Shown: positions 34,962 through 43,729 of the stretch, piece by piece
Numbering within the stretch: the stretch's first letter is position 1
How the letters are laid out: each line of letters opens with the position of its first letter
DNA from: Methanohalophilus halophilus
Lineage (GTDB): Archaea > Halobacteriota > Methanosarcinia > Methanosarcinales > Methanosarcinaceae
Assembly (NCBI RefSeq): GCF_001889405.1
Contig: NZ_CP017921.1
Location: 62,001-126,000 of the forward strand
DNA: 64,000 nt
Reading direction: 5' to 3'
Position numbers and translations under genes: made by a program
The notes under the pieces: model-generated
Seen by the model: the letters and a program-made list of their open reading frames with translations, nothing else
Told to the model about the DNA's origin: nothing
Database searches by the model: none

Positions 34962-34992
34962 TATATTATATTATATTATATTATATTATATA
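34962..34992 (+). repeat. Pentanucleotide microsatellite (TTATA)n
   Basis: About six perfect copies of a 5-base unit (TATAT/TTATA phase) run from 34962 to 34992 in the 291-base gap between the DUF378 and DUF21 genes. Simple repeats this long are uncommon in archaeal chromosomes and can change length by slippage. No gene is seen in this gap. A TATA-like element for the DUF21 gene (TTTAAATATATTG) lies near 35092-35104. Confidence 0.85.
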
Positions 34993-35132
34993 TTTCATGA
35001 ATAGCAACGAAAACTATAAACTATAAACTACAACCTTATTATCTCATGTAATAGAGTGGAAACAATAATTGATTCTGTAAATGCTAGAGTAACTTTAAAT
35101 ATATTGTCACACAATTATAGTGGAAGCAAAAT

Positions 35133-36158
35133 ATGGAAATCATAACCTGGGTTCTACTTTTATTTTTTGTCAGTCAATCGGCAATGTTTTCCGGCCTTAC
35201 TATTGGACTTTTCGGATTGAGCAGGCTGGGATTGGAAACTGAAGCCGAATCAGGCAATAGGGATGCAAGAAAAATACTAAACATCCGAAGGGATTCCAAC
35301 TATCTTTTAACAACTTTATTATGGGGAAACGTTGCCGTAAATGTTCTGATTGCCCTAATTACAGATTCAATAATGGGTGGTACTGCTGCCTTTGTATTCT
35401 CCACTGTCATAATAACCTGTTTTGGTGAGATTATGCCCCAGGCATATTTCACCAGAAAAGCCCTGAAAGCCGGAGCATATCTGACTCCATTAGTCAAGAT
35501 GTATCAATTAATCCTTTATCCTTTTGCAAAACCTTCGGCAATAATGCTTGACTGGTGGTTGGGGAAAGAGGAAATAATGTTCTTCAAAGAGAGGTCCCTT
35601 AAAAAAGTCCTCCAGAGACACATACAGTCTGCAAGATCTGATATCGGTAGTGTAGAGGGCCAGGGTGCTCTTAATTTTTTGACAATGGATGACACAAAGA
35701 TCACAAAAGAAGGCAACCCAATTGACCCCAAAAGTATTATTCCCCTTCCCACAAAAAACAGAAAACCGGTGTTCCCAGAATTTAAACAAAACCTTGAAGA
35801 TCCTTTCCTCAAAAAAATCAGCGAATCCGGTAAAAAGTGGATTATCATCACAGATCCAGAGGGAAATCCCATACGTACACTTAACAGTGATGATCTTTTG
35901 AGAGATTTAGCCTATGGCAACATAACCATTGATCCTGAAGAGTATTGTCACAGGCCCGTTATCGTAATGTCACCAAAAACCAGGTTAGAGGAAGTAATTC
36001 CAAAACTAAGGATGTATCCTGAACACGATAAAGGAGATATTATTGACCAGGACGTGATAATCTACTGGACAGATGAAGATAAAAGAATAATGACGGGCTC
36101 GGACATTCTTTCCAGACTGCTCAGAGGAGTTGTAAGGAGAGTGGAGACAACATTCTGA
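35133..36158 (+). CDS. DUF21/CNNM-family membrane protein with CBS-like tail
   Basis: The 341-residue protein starts with a DUF21 (CNNM transmembrane) domain, residues about 1-150, with four hydrophobic segments and the NYLLTTLLWGNVAVN and ITCFGEIMPQAYFTRKA motifs. It continues into a cytosolic region; residues about 245-340 resemble a degenerate CBS-pair (IIITDPEGNPIRTL). Such proteins are linked to magnesium or cobalt export and homeostasis. It lacks a clear CorC_HlyC domain. A predicted start of transcription lies only about 10-20 bases before the ATG. Confidence 0.8.
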   Translation: MEIITWVLLLFFVSQSAMFSGLTIGLFGLSRLGLETEAESGNRDARKILNIRRDSNYLLTTLLWGNVAVNVLIALITDSIMGGTAAFVFSTVIITCFGEIMPQAYFTRKALKAGAYLTPLVKMYQLILYPFAKPSAIMLDWWLGKEEIMFFKERSLKKVLQRHIQSARSDIGSVEGQGALNFLTMDDTKITKEGNPIDPKSIIPLPTKNRKPVFPEFKQNLEDPFLKKISESGKKWIIITDPEGNPIRTLNSDDLLRDLAYGNITIDPEEYCHRPVIVMSPKTRLEEVIPKLRMYPEHDKGDIIDQDVIIYWTDEDKRIMTGSDILSRLLRGVVRRVETTF

Positions 36159-36197
36159 GAAACTATCATATTTTAAAGGTTACAAGCAGGCTAAATT

Positions 36198-36626
36198 ATG
36201 AATTCATCGGAAATTATGAAAAATGATAGGTCACACAAATACGACTACCAATCAAAAGAAAGACACATACCTTCTATTGAGGTTCTCAAAAATCATGGCA
36301 ACAGCGGCAAGGATTACATCCATGTTGTAGTCGGGGAAAATTTGAAACATCCAAACTCGCTGCAGCATCAAATTCAATGGATTGAATTGTATGCACGCAC
36401 TAAAATGCTGAATACGATCAAGATCGGAAGGGTCAACTTCGCCCCGGGAACTTCACCTGATGCATTATTCAGACTGGTATATTTTGGCAAATACAGAGAG
36501 TTCTGCGCCCTTGCATACTGCAATGTTCACGGATTATGGCAAAATTGCATTGAAATAAGAGAAGAACTTCGTTTAACAGCCGGATGCCGCAGAGAAAAAT
36601 GTTTGCAGGAAGGATTCGGAGTCTAA
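36198..36626 (+). CDS. Superoxide reductase (neelaredoxin-type)
   Basis: SOR reduces superoxide to hydrogen peroxide at a square-pyramidal Fe(His)4(Cys) site. All five ligands can be placed: H23 (ERHIPSI), H51 and H57 (KHPNSLQHQIQWIELY), C108 and H111 (YCNVHGLW). There is no N-terminal desulforedoxin domain, so it is the one-iron type. The usual Glu-Lys-His triad before the first ligand reads Glu-Arg-His here. A C-terminal extension carries an extra CRREKC motif. It converges with an AhpD-like gene, together hinting at an oxidative-stress pair. The ATG at 36198 or 36216 could be the start. Confidence 0.85.
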   Translation: MNSSEIMKNDRSHKYDYQSKERHIPSIEVLKNHGNSGKDYIHVVVGENLKHPNSLQHQIQWIELYARTKMLNTIKIGRVNFAPGTSPDALFRLVYFGKYREFCALAYCNVHGLWQNCIEIREELRLTAGCRREKCLQEGFGV

Positions 36627-36653
36627 AATTTAATAACAATGACACCAACAGTT

Positions 36654-36950
36654 TCATTCATTTGTATTTTCAAAAATCTGATCATATTTCCGGGTCCAGT
36701 GTAACTGCGAACCTCCGGCAATAAACATCGAGACTGCAATTGCTTCCGCAATCTCATCCTCGGTTGCACCATTATCTTTTGCGCGGGAAGCATGAATTTC
36801 TACACATTTTTCACATCTCATAAGGACCGATGAAGAAACAGCGATCAATTCTTTTGTCTTTGTGTCCAGAGCGCTGTCCTTGAAAAGCGATGCACGCATG
36901 TCTGCAAATGCGTTTGCAGTTTCCGGTAATTTATCGGTAAGAAATTTCAT
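36654..36950 (-). CDS. Carboxymuconolactone decarboxylase/AhpD-like protein
   Basis: The 98-residue helical protein has the AhpD-like redox motif C46-x2-C49-x3-H53 (CEKCVEIH) and the following helix TEDEIAEAIAVSMFIAGG typical of the CMD family. Members act as thiol-disulfide peroxidase partners. The intact CxxC and His suggest redox activity rather than true lactone decarboxylation. It converges with the superoxide reductase gene, whose product (peroxide) would be a natural substrate for a peroxidase system. No separate peroxiredoxin is adjacent. Confidence 0.87.
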   Translation of the reverse strand: MKFLTDKLPETANAFADMRASLFKDSALDTKTKELIAVSSSVLMRCEKCVEIHASRAKDNGATEDEIAEAIAVSMFIAGGSQLHWTRKYDQIFENTNE

Positions 36951-37034
36951 TAATTATCTCCTGATAGGTTATAACGAACAAGAATATAGATAATTATTGC
37001 TAACTCAAAACAATACAATTACGCTTCCAATTCT

Positions 37035-37877
37035 TTAAATTTCAATGTCCACTTCATAAACAGCTTCGATATTTTCCTTATGGACTTTCCAGAAAACTTC
37101 TTCCCCATAGGTTTCAACAAGTTTCAGGGTTCGCCGGGGAATTGTTTTTGGACCAAGTACTGCACCGGGACGTTGCGGATCATCAATATAATCTGTCTCC
37201 ATCATGAAACGGCTACCCTGTTCAAGGGCCTTTTCAATTGCTCCTTTGCCGGCAAGTACACCTGGATACAGGCCTATTCTTTCACAGACATCCACAAGTG
37301 GAGGTGCATAATGCTTCACAACCTTCTCCAGAGGGATACCAACACTTTTGGCCCTGCTGGCAATATCCTCCAGCTCAGCTTCCCCCACACTTTCGGTATG
37401 CAGCTGGACAGCACATCCCAGATCTTTACCCAGGGAAAAAGCATGAGACATTATTGAGTTAGAAGCCTGCCACACCTCATCTGAGACAGGATAATGAGGA
37501 CGTCCGCTTTTCAATCCCACAGCAAGGCCTTCGTTTACATATTCAGATGCAATCTCCAGACCCGCTTTCATAAGGGAGGTGGCATTTTCAAGTTCCATTC
37601 TTTCACATAGTTTGGTGATTTCTGCCGGATGTACACCAAGCACCGGGAAAGCACCAACCCCGATTTCATTGATCTGGCGGACAATATCCACAGTTTCATC
37701 AAATACAACACGATAGTCATCCGGTTTTACAACTTCGACCCCAAGAGTCCATGTCGGTTTGGAGACCACCATCATATGAGTCCCGCCTGCATTCTGGAAT
37801 TGTTTTACAGCATCAATACCCTTTGCTCGTGGGTCAATATGTATATGCTCATCAGTAATAGGAATGTTAGGGGACAT
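37035..37877 (-). CDS. TatD-like metal-dependent hydrolase
   Basis: This amidohydrolase-fold protein has the N-terminal metal motif TDEHIHID, then GVHPAE, QLHTE, KHYAPP and METDYID, which provide the His, Glu and Asp metal ligands of the TatD family. Such proteins are metal-dependent nucleases or hydrolases; this archaeal branch is uncharacterised. The ATG at 37877 starts just before PNIPITDEHIHID; a TTG at 37901 also keeps the frame, giving 8 more residues. GGGGATC lies 12 bases before the ATG. It stands alone. Confidence 0.83.
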   Translation of the reverse strand: MSPNIPITDEHIHIDPRAKGIDAVKQFQNAGGTHMMVVSKPTWTLGVEVVKPDDYRVVFDETVDIVRQINEIGVGAFPVLGVHPAEITKLCERMELENATSLMKAGLEIASEYVNEGLAVGLKSGRPHYPVSDEVWQASNSIMSHAFSLGKDLGCAVQLHTESVGEAELEDIASRAKSVGIPLEKVVKHYAPPLVDVCERIGLYPGVLAGKGAIEKALEQGSRFMMETDYIDDPQRPGAVLGPKTIPRRTLKLVETYGEEVFWKVHKENIEAVYEVDIEI

Positions 37878-38076
37878 GAAAGAAAGTATGATCCCCTGCA
37901 ATATAAAAATACTGAGGAAATGAAATTAGCTCAATTAATCTAATAAACCTCCCCATATCATCAAAAATATAAACTATAATTATTGCGGTCAACCGGGCAG
38001 ATAGCATATATATGATGGAGACATTACAGGGGCACATCTAGCCTTATAAACATAAGTAATTATAGAAGTGATTAAA

Positions 38077-39093
38077 ATGAGTAAAACTGCAGCAGTTATT
38101 AAAGGAGACGGAGTCGGGCCGGAACTTGTCGATGCCATGCTTAAAGTAGCAAAGGCAGCAGGCACGGATGTGGAGTTTGTACCCTGTGAAGCCGGTGCCG
38201 CCTGGTGGGAGGAAAACGGTGGAAATTCCCTAATTCCCGATGAGACATGGGGAATACTGGAAAGCTCCGATGCCTGTTTCAAAGGACCAACTACCACACC
38301 CGGAGGTGCAGGTTCTCCAAAAAGTGTCGCAGTATCAATCAGGCAGAAATACAATCTTTACGCAAATGTCCGTCCTACAAAAACATTCCCCAACACAAAT
38401 ACACCCCTTGGTGAGGTTGACTTTATCTGTGTACGTGAAGGAACGGAAGGAATGTACATAGGAGAAGAAGTTAAACTGACGGATGATGTGTATATCGCAC
38501 TGCGTAAAGTTACCCGGCCGGCCTGCCGTAGCATTGCAAGGTATGCCTTTGAAGAAGCAAAAAAACGTGGATATGACACGGTCGTTCCAATCCACAAAAG
38601 CAACATTCTCAAACAAACATGCGGAACTTTCCTGGAAGAAGTCGAGAATATAGGTAAAGAATATCCCGATATTGACATCTGGGAATACCATATCGACAAT
38701 ATTGCCCAGCAACTTATCAAGAACCCGCAACTTTTCAACAAGAAAGTATTGCTTTCCACAAACCTGTTCATGGATGTTATCAGCGAGGAATGCTCCGCTC
38801 TTATAGGAAGTATCGGCCTAATATATTCCGCAAACATCGGGGACAATTATGCAATGTTCGAACCTGCACACGGCTCAGCACCGAAATATGCAGGAGAAGA
38901 TAAAGTAAATCCTGTTGCAACAATTCTTGCAGGTGCCTGGATGCTTGACTACCTCGGAGAAAAAGACAATGCAAATGCTATTTTCAAAGCAACGGAAGAA
39001 GTCATTTCCGAAGGTAAGTATGTAACTTACGATATGGGCGGCAGTGCAAAACTCAGTGAAATGACAGATGCTATTGTCAGCAAAATTAAATAA
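38077..39093 (+). CDS. Isocitrate/isopropylmalate dehydrogenase family enzyme
   Basis: This decarboxylating dehydrogenase of 338 residues starts with KTAAVIKGDGVGPEL. It has the substrate loop SIRQKYNLYANVRPTK, the catalytic Lys region (VPIHKSNILKQTCG), the metal-binding Asp residues (NIGDNYAMFEPAHGSAPKYAG) and a normal length. The family includes isocitrate, isopropylmalate and homoisocitrate dehydrogenases. The neighbouring convergent gene for a citrate/homocitrate-synthase-like enzyme makes isocitrate dehydrogenase for 2-oxoglutarate synthesis likely, with AksF (coenzyme B route) as the alternative. A TATA box (CCTTATAAACATA) near 38042-38054 and GAAGTGATT support the ATG at 38077 over GTG 38068. 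Confidence 0.85.
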   Translation: MSKTAAVIKGDGVGPELVDAMLKVAKAAGTDVEFVPCEAGAAWWEENGGNSLIPDETWGILESSDACFKGPTTTPGGAGSPKSVAVSIRQKYNLYANVRPTKTFPNTNTPLGEVDFICVREGTEGMYIGEEVKLTDDVYIALRKVTRPACRSIARYAFEEAKKRGYDTVVPIHKSNILKQTCGTFLEEVENIGKEYPDIDIWEYHIDNIAQQLIKNPQLFNKKVLLSTNLFMDVISEECSALIGSIGLIYSANIGDNYAMFEPAHGSAPKYAGEDKVNPVATILAGAWMLDYLGEKDNANAIFKATEEVISEGKYVTYDMGGSAKLSEMTDAIVSKIK

Positions 39094-39104
39094 AAACAGT
39101 AAAT

Positions 39105-39134
39105 ATGTATAAGGTTGATAATTACCTTATACAT
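39105..39134. terminator. Bidirectional terminator, 11-base perfect stem
   Basis: ATGTATAAGGT (39105-39115) pairs perfectly with ACCTTATACAT (39124-39134) across an 8-base loop, between the convergent dehydrogenase and synthase genes; it includes the synthase stop region. Confidence 0.75.
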
Positions 39135-40455
39135 CTTTCTTCTTTCTTGAAAGGGGATCTGGTACAAATTCACCAGAATAGGCACTTTCCCTGCTCATGT
39201 TCTTTTCTACAACTGGTTCGAACAAGAAATATTTCTCGACATAACCCTGGATTTCCTCATCAGAGATACAGGATACACGCTTTTCATTGTCATAGAGTGC
39301 CTGGATATCCTTCTGTATGGATTTAAGCCTGGGGTCCTTTTTCTCCACAGTGATTTGTACATCAAGTAATTCCCTCAGGGTTTCCTGAATCTTATACCTT
39401 AAGACCTCGGTACCTGAGGAATCGCCTACAAGGAATATACGTTCTCCACCCACAACCTCCGGGGGATATGGTTCGTATGTGAAAGGATTCTTAATAGCAC
39501 CGGCAGCATGTATACCTGACTCGTGAGAGAATACATTCTTACCAACCACGGCTTTATTACGTGGTACACGTATACCGATTTCTTTTTGCATGAATTCAGA
39601 GAATTCAGTTATGACATCAAGATTATATTTATCAAAGCCTTCTACCCTTTGGCCCAGGAACAAAAGCAATTTTTCCATTTCAGCATTTCCGGCCCTTTCA
39701 CCTATACCCATAAATGTTACATTGGACCAGTTTGCACCATACCAGTAAGCTGCCATAGAATTTGCAAAAGCGAAACCAAAATCATCATGGCAGTGGCTTT
39801 CGATGTTTTTAACACCAATCTCATCTTTGAGATATTTGGTAATTGAGGGAATACCATAGGGTTCGTCCACTCCATCAAAAGGTATTCCATAGCCGATGGT
39901 GTCGCACACCCTTATGGTACATTCCGGGTCAATTTCCATTATCTTCTCAATCATTGGATAGACAAAACCATAATTATCGGCACGGGTCATATCTTCCACA
40001 TGAGCACGGGTAGCAAGGCCATGGTCTACTGCATACTGAAGGGCTTCAAGGTACCTGTCCTCGGCAGCTTCTCTGCTGGGCAATCCCATCTTTTCCAGAA
40101 TGTGAACATCGGAAACAGACATCAATATACCGGTTTCATTAAGACCGCCAATCTGCAAGACCTTATCTATGTCTTCTGTTTTTGCACGTGCCCAGCCCGT
40201 AACCTCAGGTACTTCATAGCCCCTGTCAAGCATGAGTTCGATGGCTTTGCGATCTCTTTCATTATAAACGAAAGTTTCCAGTTTTTCAATGCCTATCTCA
40301 TGCAGATAGTCATAAATTCGAACCTTGTGGCCGCTTTTTAAGACAATACCCGGCATTTGGGCTCCATCCCTGATGGTACTATCACTGATACAAACCTCCT
40401 GATCAAGCGGAAGCTTGATTTTTGGCAGATCTCCATAATCTTTGTATACCTTCAC
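39127..40455 (-). CDS. DRE-TIM acyltransferase, probable Re-type citrate synthase
   Basis: This 442-residue enzyme of the DRE-TIM metallolyase superfamily condenses acetyl-CoA with a 2-oxoacid. It has DSTIRDGAQMPGIV, the metal site SHCHDDFGFAFANS and GIGERAGNAEMEKLL. It lacks the LeuA dimer regulatory domain of isopropylmalate synthase and has its own C-terminal part, as Re-citrate synthases do. Together with the neighbouring dehydrogenase it would feed an oxidative partial TCA route to 2-oxoglutarate. Homocitrate synthase (AksA) is the main alternative. The start is GTG 40455, right after AAGGAGGT; a longer frame from TTG 40476 would contain that ribosome site. Confidence 0.75.
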   Translation of the reverse strand: MKVYKDYGDLPKIKLPLDQEVCISDSTIRDGAQMPGIVLKSGHKVRIYDYLHEIGIEKLETFVYNERDRKAIELMLDRGYEVPEVTGWARAKTEDIDKVLQIGGLNETGILMSVSDVHILEKMGLPSREAAEDRYLEALQYAVDHGLATRAHVEDMTRADNYGFVYPMIEKIMEIDPECTIRVCDTIGYGIPFDGVDEPYGIPSITKYLKDEIGVKNIESHCHDDFGFAFANSMAAYWYGANWSNVTFMGIGERAGNAEMEKLLLFLGQRVEGFDKYNLDVITEFSEFMQKEIGIRVPRNKAVVGKNVFSHESGIHAAGAIKNPFTYEPYPPEVVGGERIFLVGDSSGTEVLRYKIQETLRELLDVQITVEKKDPRLKSIQKDIQALYDNEKRVSCISDEEIQGYVEKYFLFEPVVEKNMSRESAYSGEFVPDPLSRKKKDV

Positions 40456-40733
40456 AAAATACCTCCTTCCACACAAATATGATAATCCTAATCCCGTATT
40501 TTAATAATTAAACATTGTAAAATATTTGTGTATAACCCCTAAAAGGGATCTTTTATTCGTAAAAAGCACATTTAACCGATCAAATCAGGTTGTATTATGA
40601 TGGATTTTATCCTTAAAATGTCTTTCTTCCTACATACAAAAACAAAATAAGAAGTGACCACCTAAACATTGCAAGAGATAACAAACTACAAAGAACTTAA
40701 TTCTATTTATAATTTGAATGAATAGTGATTTGC

Positions 40734-41237
40734 ATGTGGAAAATGTTACTTGAAAAGTTTGAAAAACATCCTGCCCAACAAAAGGTACTGAAAATTTTAT
40801 TCGAAAGAGGTTTTCAGGTAAGTGAGGATGGGAAAGTGACCTCCGGTAAGATAGATATTGCACATACCCAACTCGCGAAAGAGGCAGGTGTGGACCGTCG
40901 GGTCGTAGATGCAACTACAGACACAATACTTGAAGATGAAACCCTTAGAAACATATTCCAGAATGTACGTTCAATTCCCTTCTTAAGGGATGTGGCTCCT
41001 GCATTGGGACTTGGAGTAATAATTATTACACCTGAAGATGCGGCAACAGTAGGCATTCTTTCAGAAGTATCAGGCGTAATCGCCGCTAATGGTATCAGTA
41101 TAAGACAGGCAGTTTCAGATGATCCGTATTTTACCGATCAGGCTAAAATGACAATCATCACTGATTCAAAGGTCTCAGGGGACACTGTAAATGAAATCCT
41201 TAACATAAAAAGTGTAAAAGGGGTCAGTATATACTGA
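40734..41237 (+). CDS. ACT-domain regulator of amino acid metabolism (COG2150 type)
   Basis: The protein (167 residues from ATG 40734) has an N-terminal helical DNA-binding-like region (QQKVLKILFERGFQV, then AHTQLAKEAGVDRRVVDATTDTI), followed by an ACT domain (about 80-165: GLGVIIITPEDAATVGILSEVSGVIAANGISIRQ). This matches archaeal predicted regulators of amino acid metabolism. It starts after AGTGATT; GTG 40725 is an alternative. It is divergent from the citrate-synthase-like gene and convergent with the reductase, so its targets are not obvious. Confidence 0.82.
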   Translation: MWKMLLEKFEKHPAQQKVLKILFERGFQVSEDGKVTSGKIDIAHTQLAKEAGVDRRVVDATTDTILEDETLRNIFQNVRSIPFLRDVAPALGLGVIIITPEDAATVGILSEVSGVIAANGISIRQAVSDDPYFTDQAKMTIITDSKVSGDTVNEILNIKSVKGVSIY

Positions 41238-41239
41238 AT

Positions 41240-42436
41240 TCACAGCAGGGTTTTCAAAAAAGCTATAAAAAAACCTTTTAGATGCCTGGAATTTAATGGG
41301 TTCATGAATTTACGCAATAATATGGAAGGATGATCCATATCCCCATACTTTTCAATTAATGAAAGTACATTCGGTTCTGCCAGGGATGAAAATAATTCAT
41401 TGAGTTGTTCATCTGAAAGACTACCTACAAAGTCGTGCACTTTCATCCCCATATTTAACTCCTTTCCCAGAGACTGCTTCCAGCGAATTTCATATTCTCC
41501 CAGCCGGGATTTGGAAGTATCATTTTCAAATGCTGCTTTTGCAGCAACTTCACCTGCTATCTTTGCACAGACAGCTCCTGTATAAACACCACCCCCTGAT
41601 GTTGGTTTTACCTGACCTGCTGCGTCACCGCAGATCAATACACCGTCAGAAAAAGTACTGGCTGCAACACCTATAGGAATGCCTCCCACTACAAAATCCA
41701 GCATACCATCTACTGCACGCCCTGTTTTTGAAAAATTTCTTTTAAGTTCACAGAGATATGATAAAGAATCACTACTGCCCATATTATCAGTTGCAAGTCC
41801 AAGCCTTGCAGTGCCGTCTGACAATGGAATTACCCATGCAAAAAAACCAGGCGCACAGGTACCTACGAAGAGCTCCACAAAGTCCTGGCGAATTGTTTCC
41901 ATTTGAATTTCAAACTGGATTCCAGACATAATACGTGAAGGAGCCGGCAGGCCTACCATGGAAGCCACACCATGACGTACCCCATCTGCACCTATGACCA
42001 CCGAGGCTTCGACCACCTCAGATTCCCCCGATCTTTGGACATGCAACCTGTTAAAACCTGAACTGTTATCTATTGCAACAACTTTTGAATTCAAAAAAAT
42101 ATCCACACCTTCGGAAGTTGCCAGGGATGCCAGTTTCCTGTCAAACATCTTGCGTGAGACCACAAAGGCACGGGTACGCCCACCATCTATAGGAAGACAG
42201 GTCCCCTCCGGGGAATGCACAAAAGCACCCCTGACACTGTTAATAACCGAAAGGTCATTGGGACTTATACCACATTCATCCATAGCACGTACACTCAAAA
42301 GGCCTGCACACTGGACCGGACTTCCGACAGTTGCATGTTCCTCAAAAAGAGCAACCTTTGCCCCTTGTAGAGCAGCATGTCTTGCGGCAACCGAACCCAC
42401 AGGCCCGGCTCCCACAACGGCAACATCGTATCTCAT
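41240..42436 (-). CDS. Geranylgeranyl reductase family FAD protein
   Basis: This 398-residue flavoprotein has an N-terminal dinucleotide motif VVGAGPVGSVAARHAA, the PVQCAGLLS motif with the conserved Cys found in archaeal geranylgeranyl reductases, an FAD motif GDAAGQVKPTSGGGVYTG, and the AWVIPL segment. The family saturates the isoprenoid chains of archaeal lipids, reducing digeranylgeranylglycerophospholipids, but paralogues exist. GTGATCC sits just before its ATG. It is the third gene after thyA and aroA, separated by 9 bases, in one operon. Confidence 0.88.
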   Translation of the reverse strand: MRYDVAVVGAGPVGSVAARHAALQGAKVALFEEHATVGSPVQCAGLLSVRAMDECGISPNDLSVINSVRGAFVHSPEGTCLPIDGGRTRAFVVSRKMFDRKLASLATSEGVDIFLNSKVVAIDNSSGFNRLHVQRSGESEVVEASVVIGADGVRHGVASMVGLPAPSRIMSGIQFEIQMETIRQDFVELFVGTCAPGFFAWVIPLSDGTARLGLATDNMGSSDSLSYLCELKRNFSKTGRAVDGMLDFVVGGIPIGVAASTFSDGVLICGDAAGQVKPTSGGGVYTGAVCAKIAGEVAAKAAFENDTSKSRLGEYEIRWKQSLGKELNMGMKVHDFVGSLSDEQLNELFSSLAEPNVLSLIEKYGDMDHPSILLRKFMNPLNSRHLKGFFIAFLKTLL

Positions 42437-42445
42437 GGATCACAA

Positions 42446-43729
42446 TCACTGTTTATTCACAACAACATCAGCACCCAGGGACCTGACATCATCAAAGAAA
42501 TTGGGATAGGAGATAAATATCGATTCTGCCGTATCCACGGTTGTATCACCCGCAACCATACCGGCAATCGTAAGTGCCATTACGATACGATGATCATGCC
42601 AGCCGTGCAGGTCACCACCTTTAAGTTTACCCCCTTTTATTGTCAGTTGGTCCTGGTCTTCTTTTACAGAAACACCCATCTTCTTGAGTTCTACAGCCAT
42701 GGCATGTAGCCTGTCAGTTTCCTTGTACCTGACATGTTCGGCGTTCTCTATCACGGTTTGTCCTTCAGCAACAGCACCCAGGACTGCTATGGTTGGCACA
42801 AGGTCCGGCGTTGCTGCAGCATCCACCCGTACACCTTTAAGATCATGCCCATTAACCGTTACCACACCGTTTTCTTTATCCCAGGATACTCCCGCACCCA
42901 TTTGCTTGAGTATGTCAATTATAGCCATATCACCCTGTTGGGAAGGGAACATGTTCTTCACAACTACCCTGGAGCTGGTCATTGCGGCAGCGGCCAGTAA
43001 ATATGATGCAGATGAAAAGTCTCCTGGGACCAGATAATCCCTTAAATTGTAATTTTGATTGGGAGGAATTATGAATTTGATATTATGGTTACTATCTTCA
43101 AATATTTCAGCTCCGGCCTTACGCAGTATTTCGAGAGTGACATTGACATAGGGTTTTGAACGAAGCTCACCTTTTATTGAAAGAGTGGTACTCTGTCTTG
43201 TGAGGGGACATGCTATCAAAAGTGCGGAGATGAATTGGGAACTGATGGAGCCATCTATCTTGGCAATTGCTCCTTTCAATCCTCCTTTAACTACAAGGGG
43301 AGCACAACCGTTATTCAGAGTGGATATTACTTCCACACCCAGATCACGCAAAACTTCAATAAGGGGACCATTTGGCCTGGTTCGCAGGGAATTGTCACCC
43401 GTAAGAATCGATACACCGTCCACAAGGGATGCCACAGCAGTCATGAAACGCAGTGTTGTACCCGAATTACCAACGTCAATTACATCTTCAGGGATGTGAG
43501 GTTTCCCTTTTACCCCCTCAATAAAAAGGTCCCCTTTCTCCTCATTAATCTGTGCGCCAAGCATTTTACATGCACGGATCGTAGCCTTGGTGTCTTCCGA
43601 AATGAGAGGTCTGCGAACAACACATTTCTCAGAAAGGGAACCAATAGTGATTGCCCTGTGCGTGTAACTTTTTGAAGGAGGTGCAAAAACTTCACCCTCC
43701 ACACTGGTACGACTGATTTTTACCCTCAT
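42446..43729 (-). CDS. aroA: 3-phosphoshikimate 1-carboxyvinyltransferase (EPSP synthase)
   Basis: EPSP synthase joins PEP to shikimate-3-phosphate in aromatic amino acid synthesis. The 427-residue protein has PPSKSYTHRA near the start, the DVGNSGTTLRFM loop, LRTRPNGPLIEVLRDLG, DFSSASYLLAAA and the RYKETDRLHAMA and DHRIVMAL motifs at the active site. Its ATG directly abuts the thyA stop. No other shikimate gene is adjacent. Confidence 0.97.
   Translation of the reverse strand: MRVKISRTSVEGEVFAPPSKSYTHRAITIGSLSEKCVVRRPLISEDTKATIRACKMLGAQINEEKGDLFIEGVKGKPHIPEDVIDVGNSGTTLRFMTAVASLVDGVSILTGDNSLRTRPNGPLIEVLRDLGVEVISTLNNGCAPLVVKGGLKGAIAKIDGSISSQFISALLIACPLTRQSTTLSIKGELRSKPYVNVTLEILRKAGAEIFEDSNHNIKFIIPPNQNYNLRDYLVPGDFSSASYLLAAAAMTSSRVVVKNMFPSQQGDMAIIDILKQMGAGVSWDKENGVVTVNGHDLKGVRVDAAATPDLVPTIAVLGAVAEGQTVIENAEHVRYKETDRLHAMAVELKKMGVSVKEDQDQLTIKGGKLKGGDLHGWHDHRIVMALTIAGMVAGDTTVDTAESIFISYPNFFDDVRSLGADVVVNKQ

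Noticed and set aside
34962-34992. CRISPR-like repeats
   Set aside because: The period is 5 bases without spacers, so it is a microsatellite. No CRISPR array was seen anywhere in the window.
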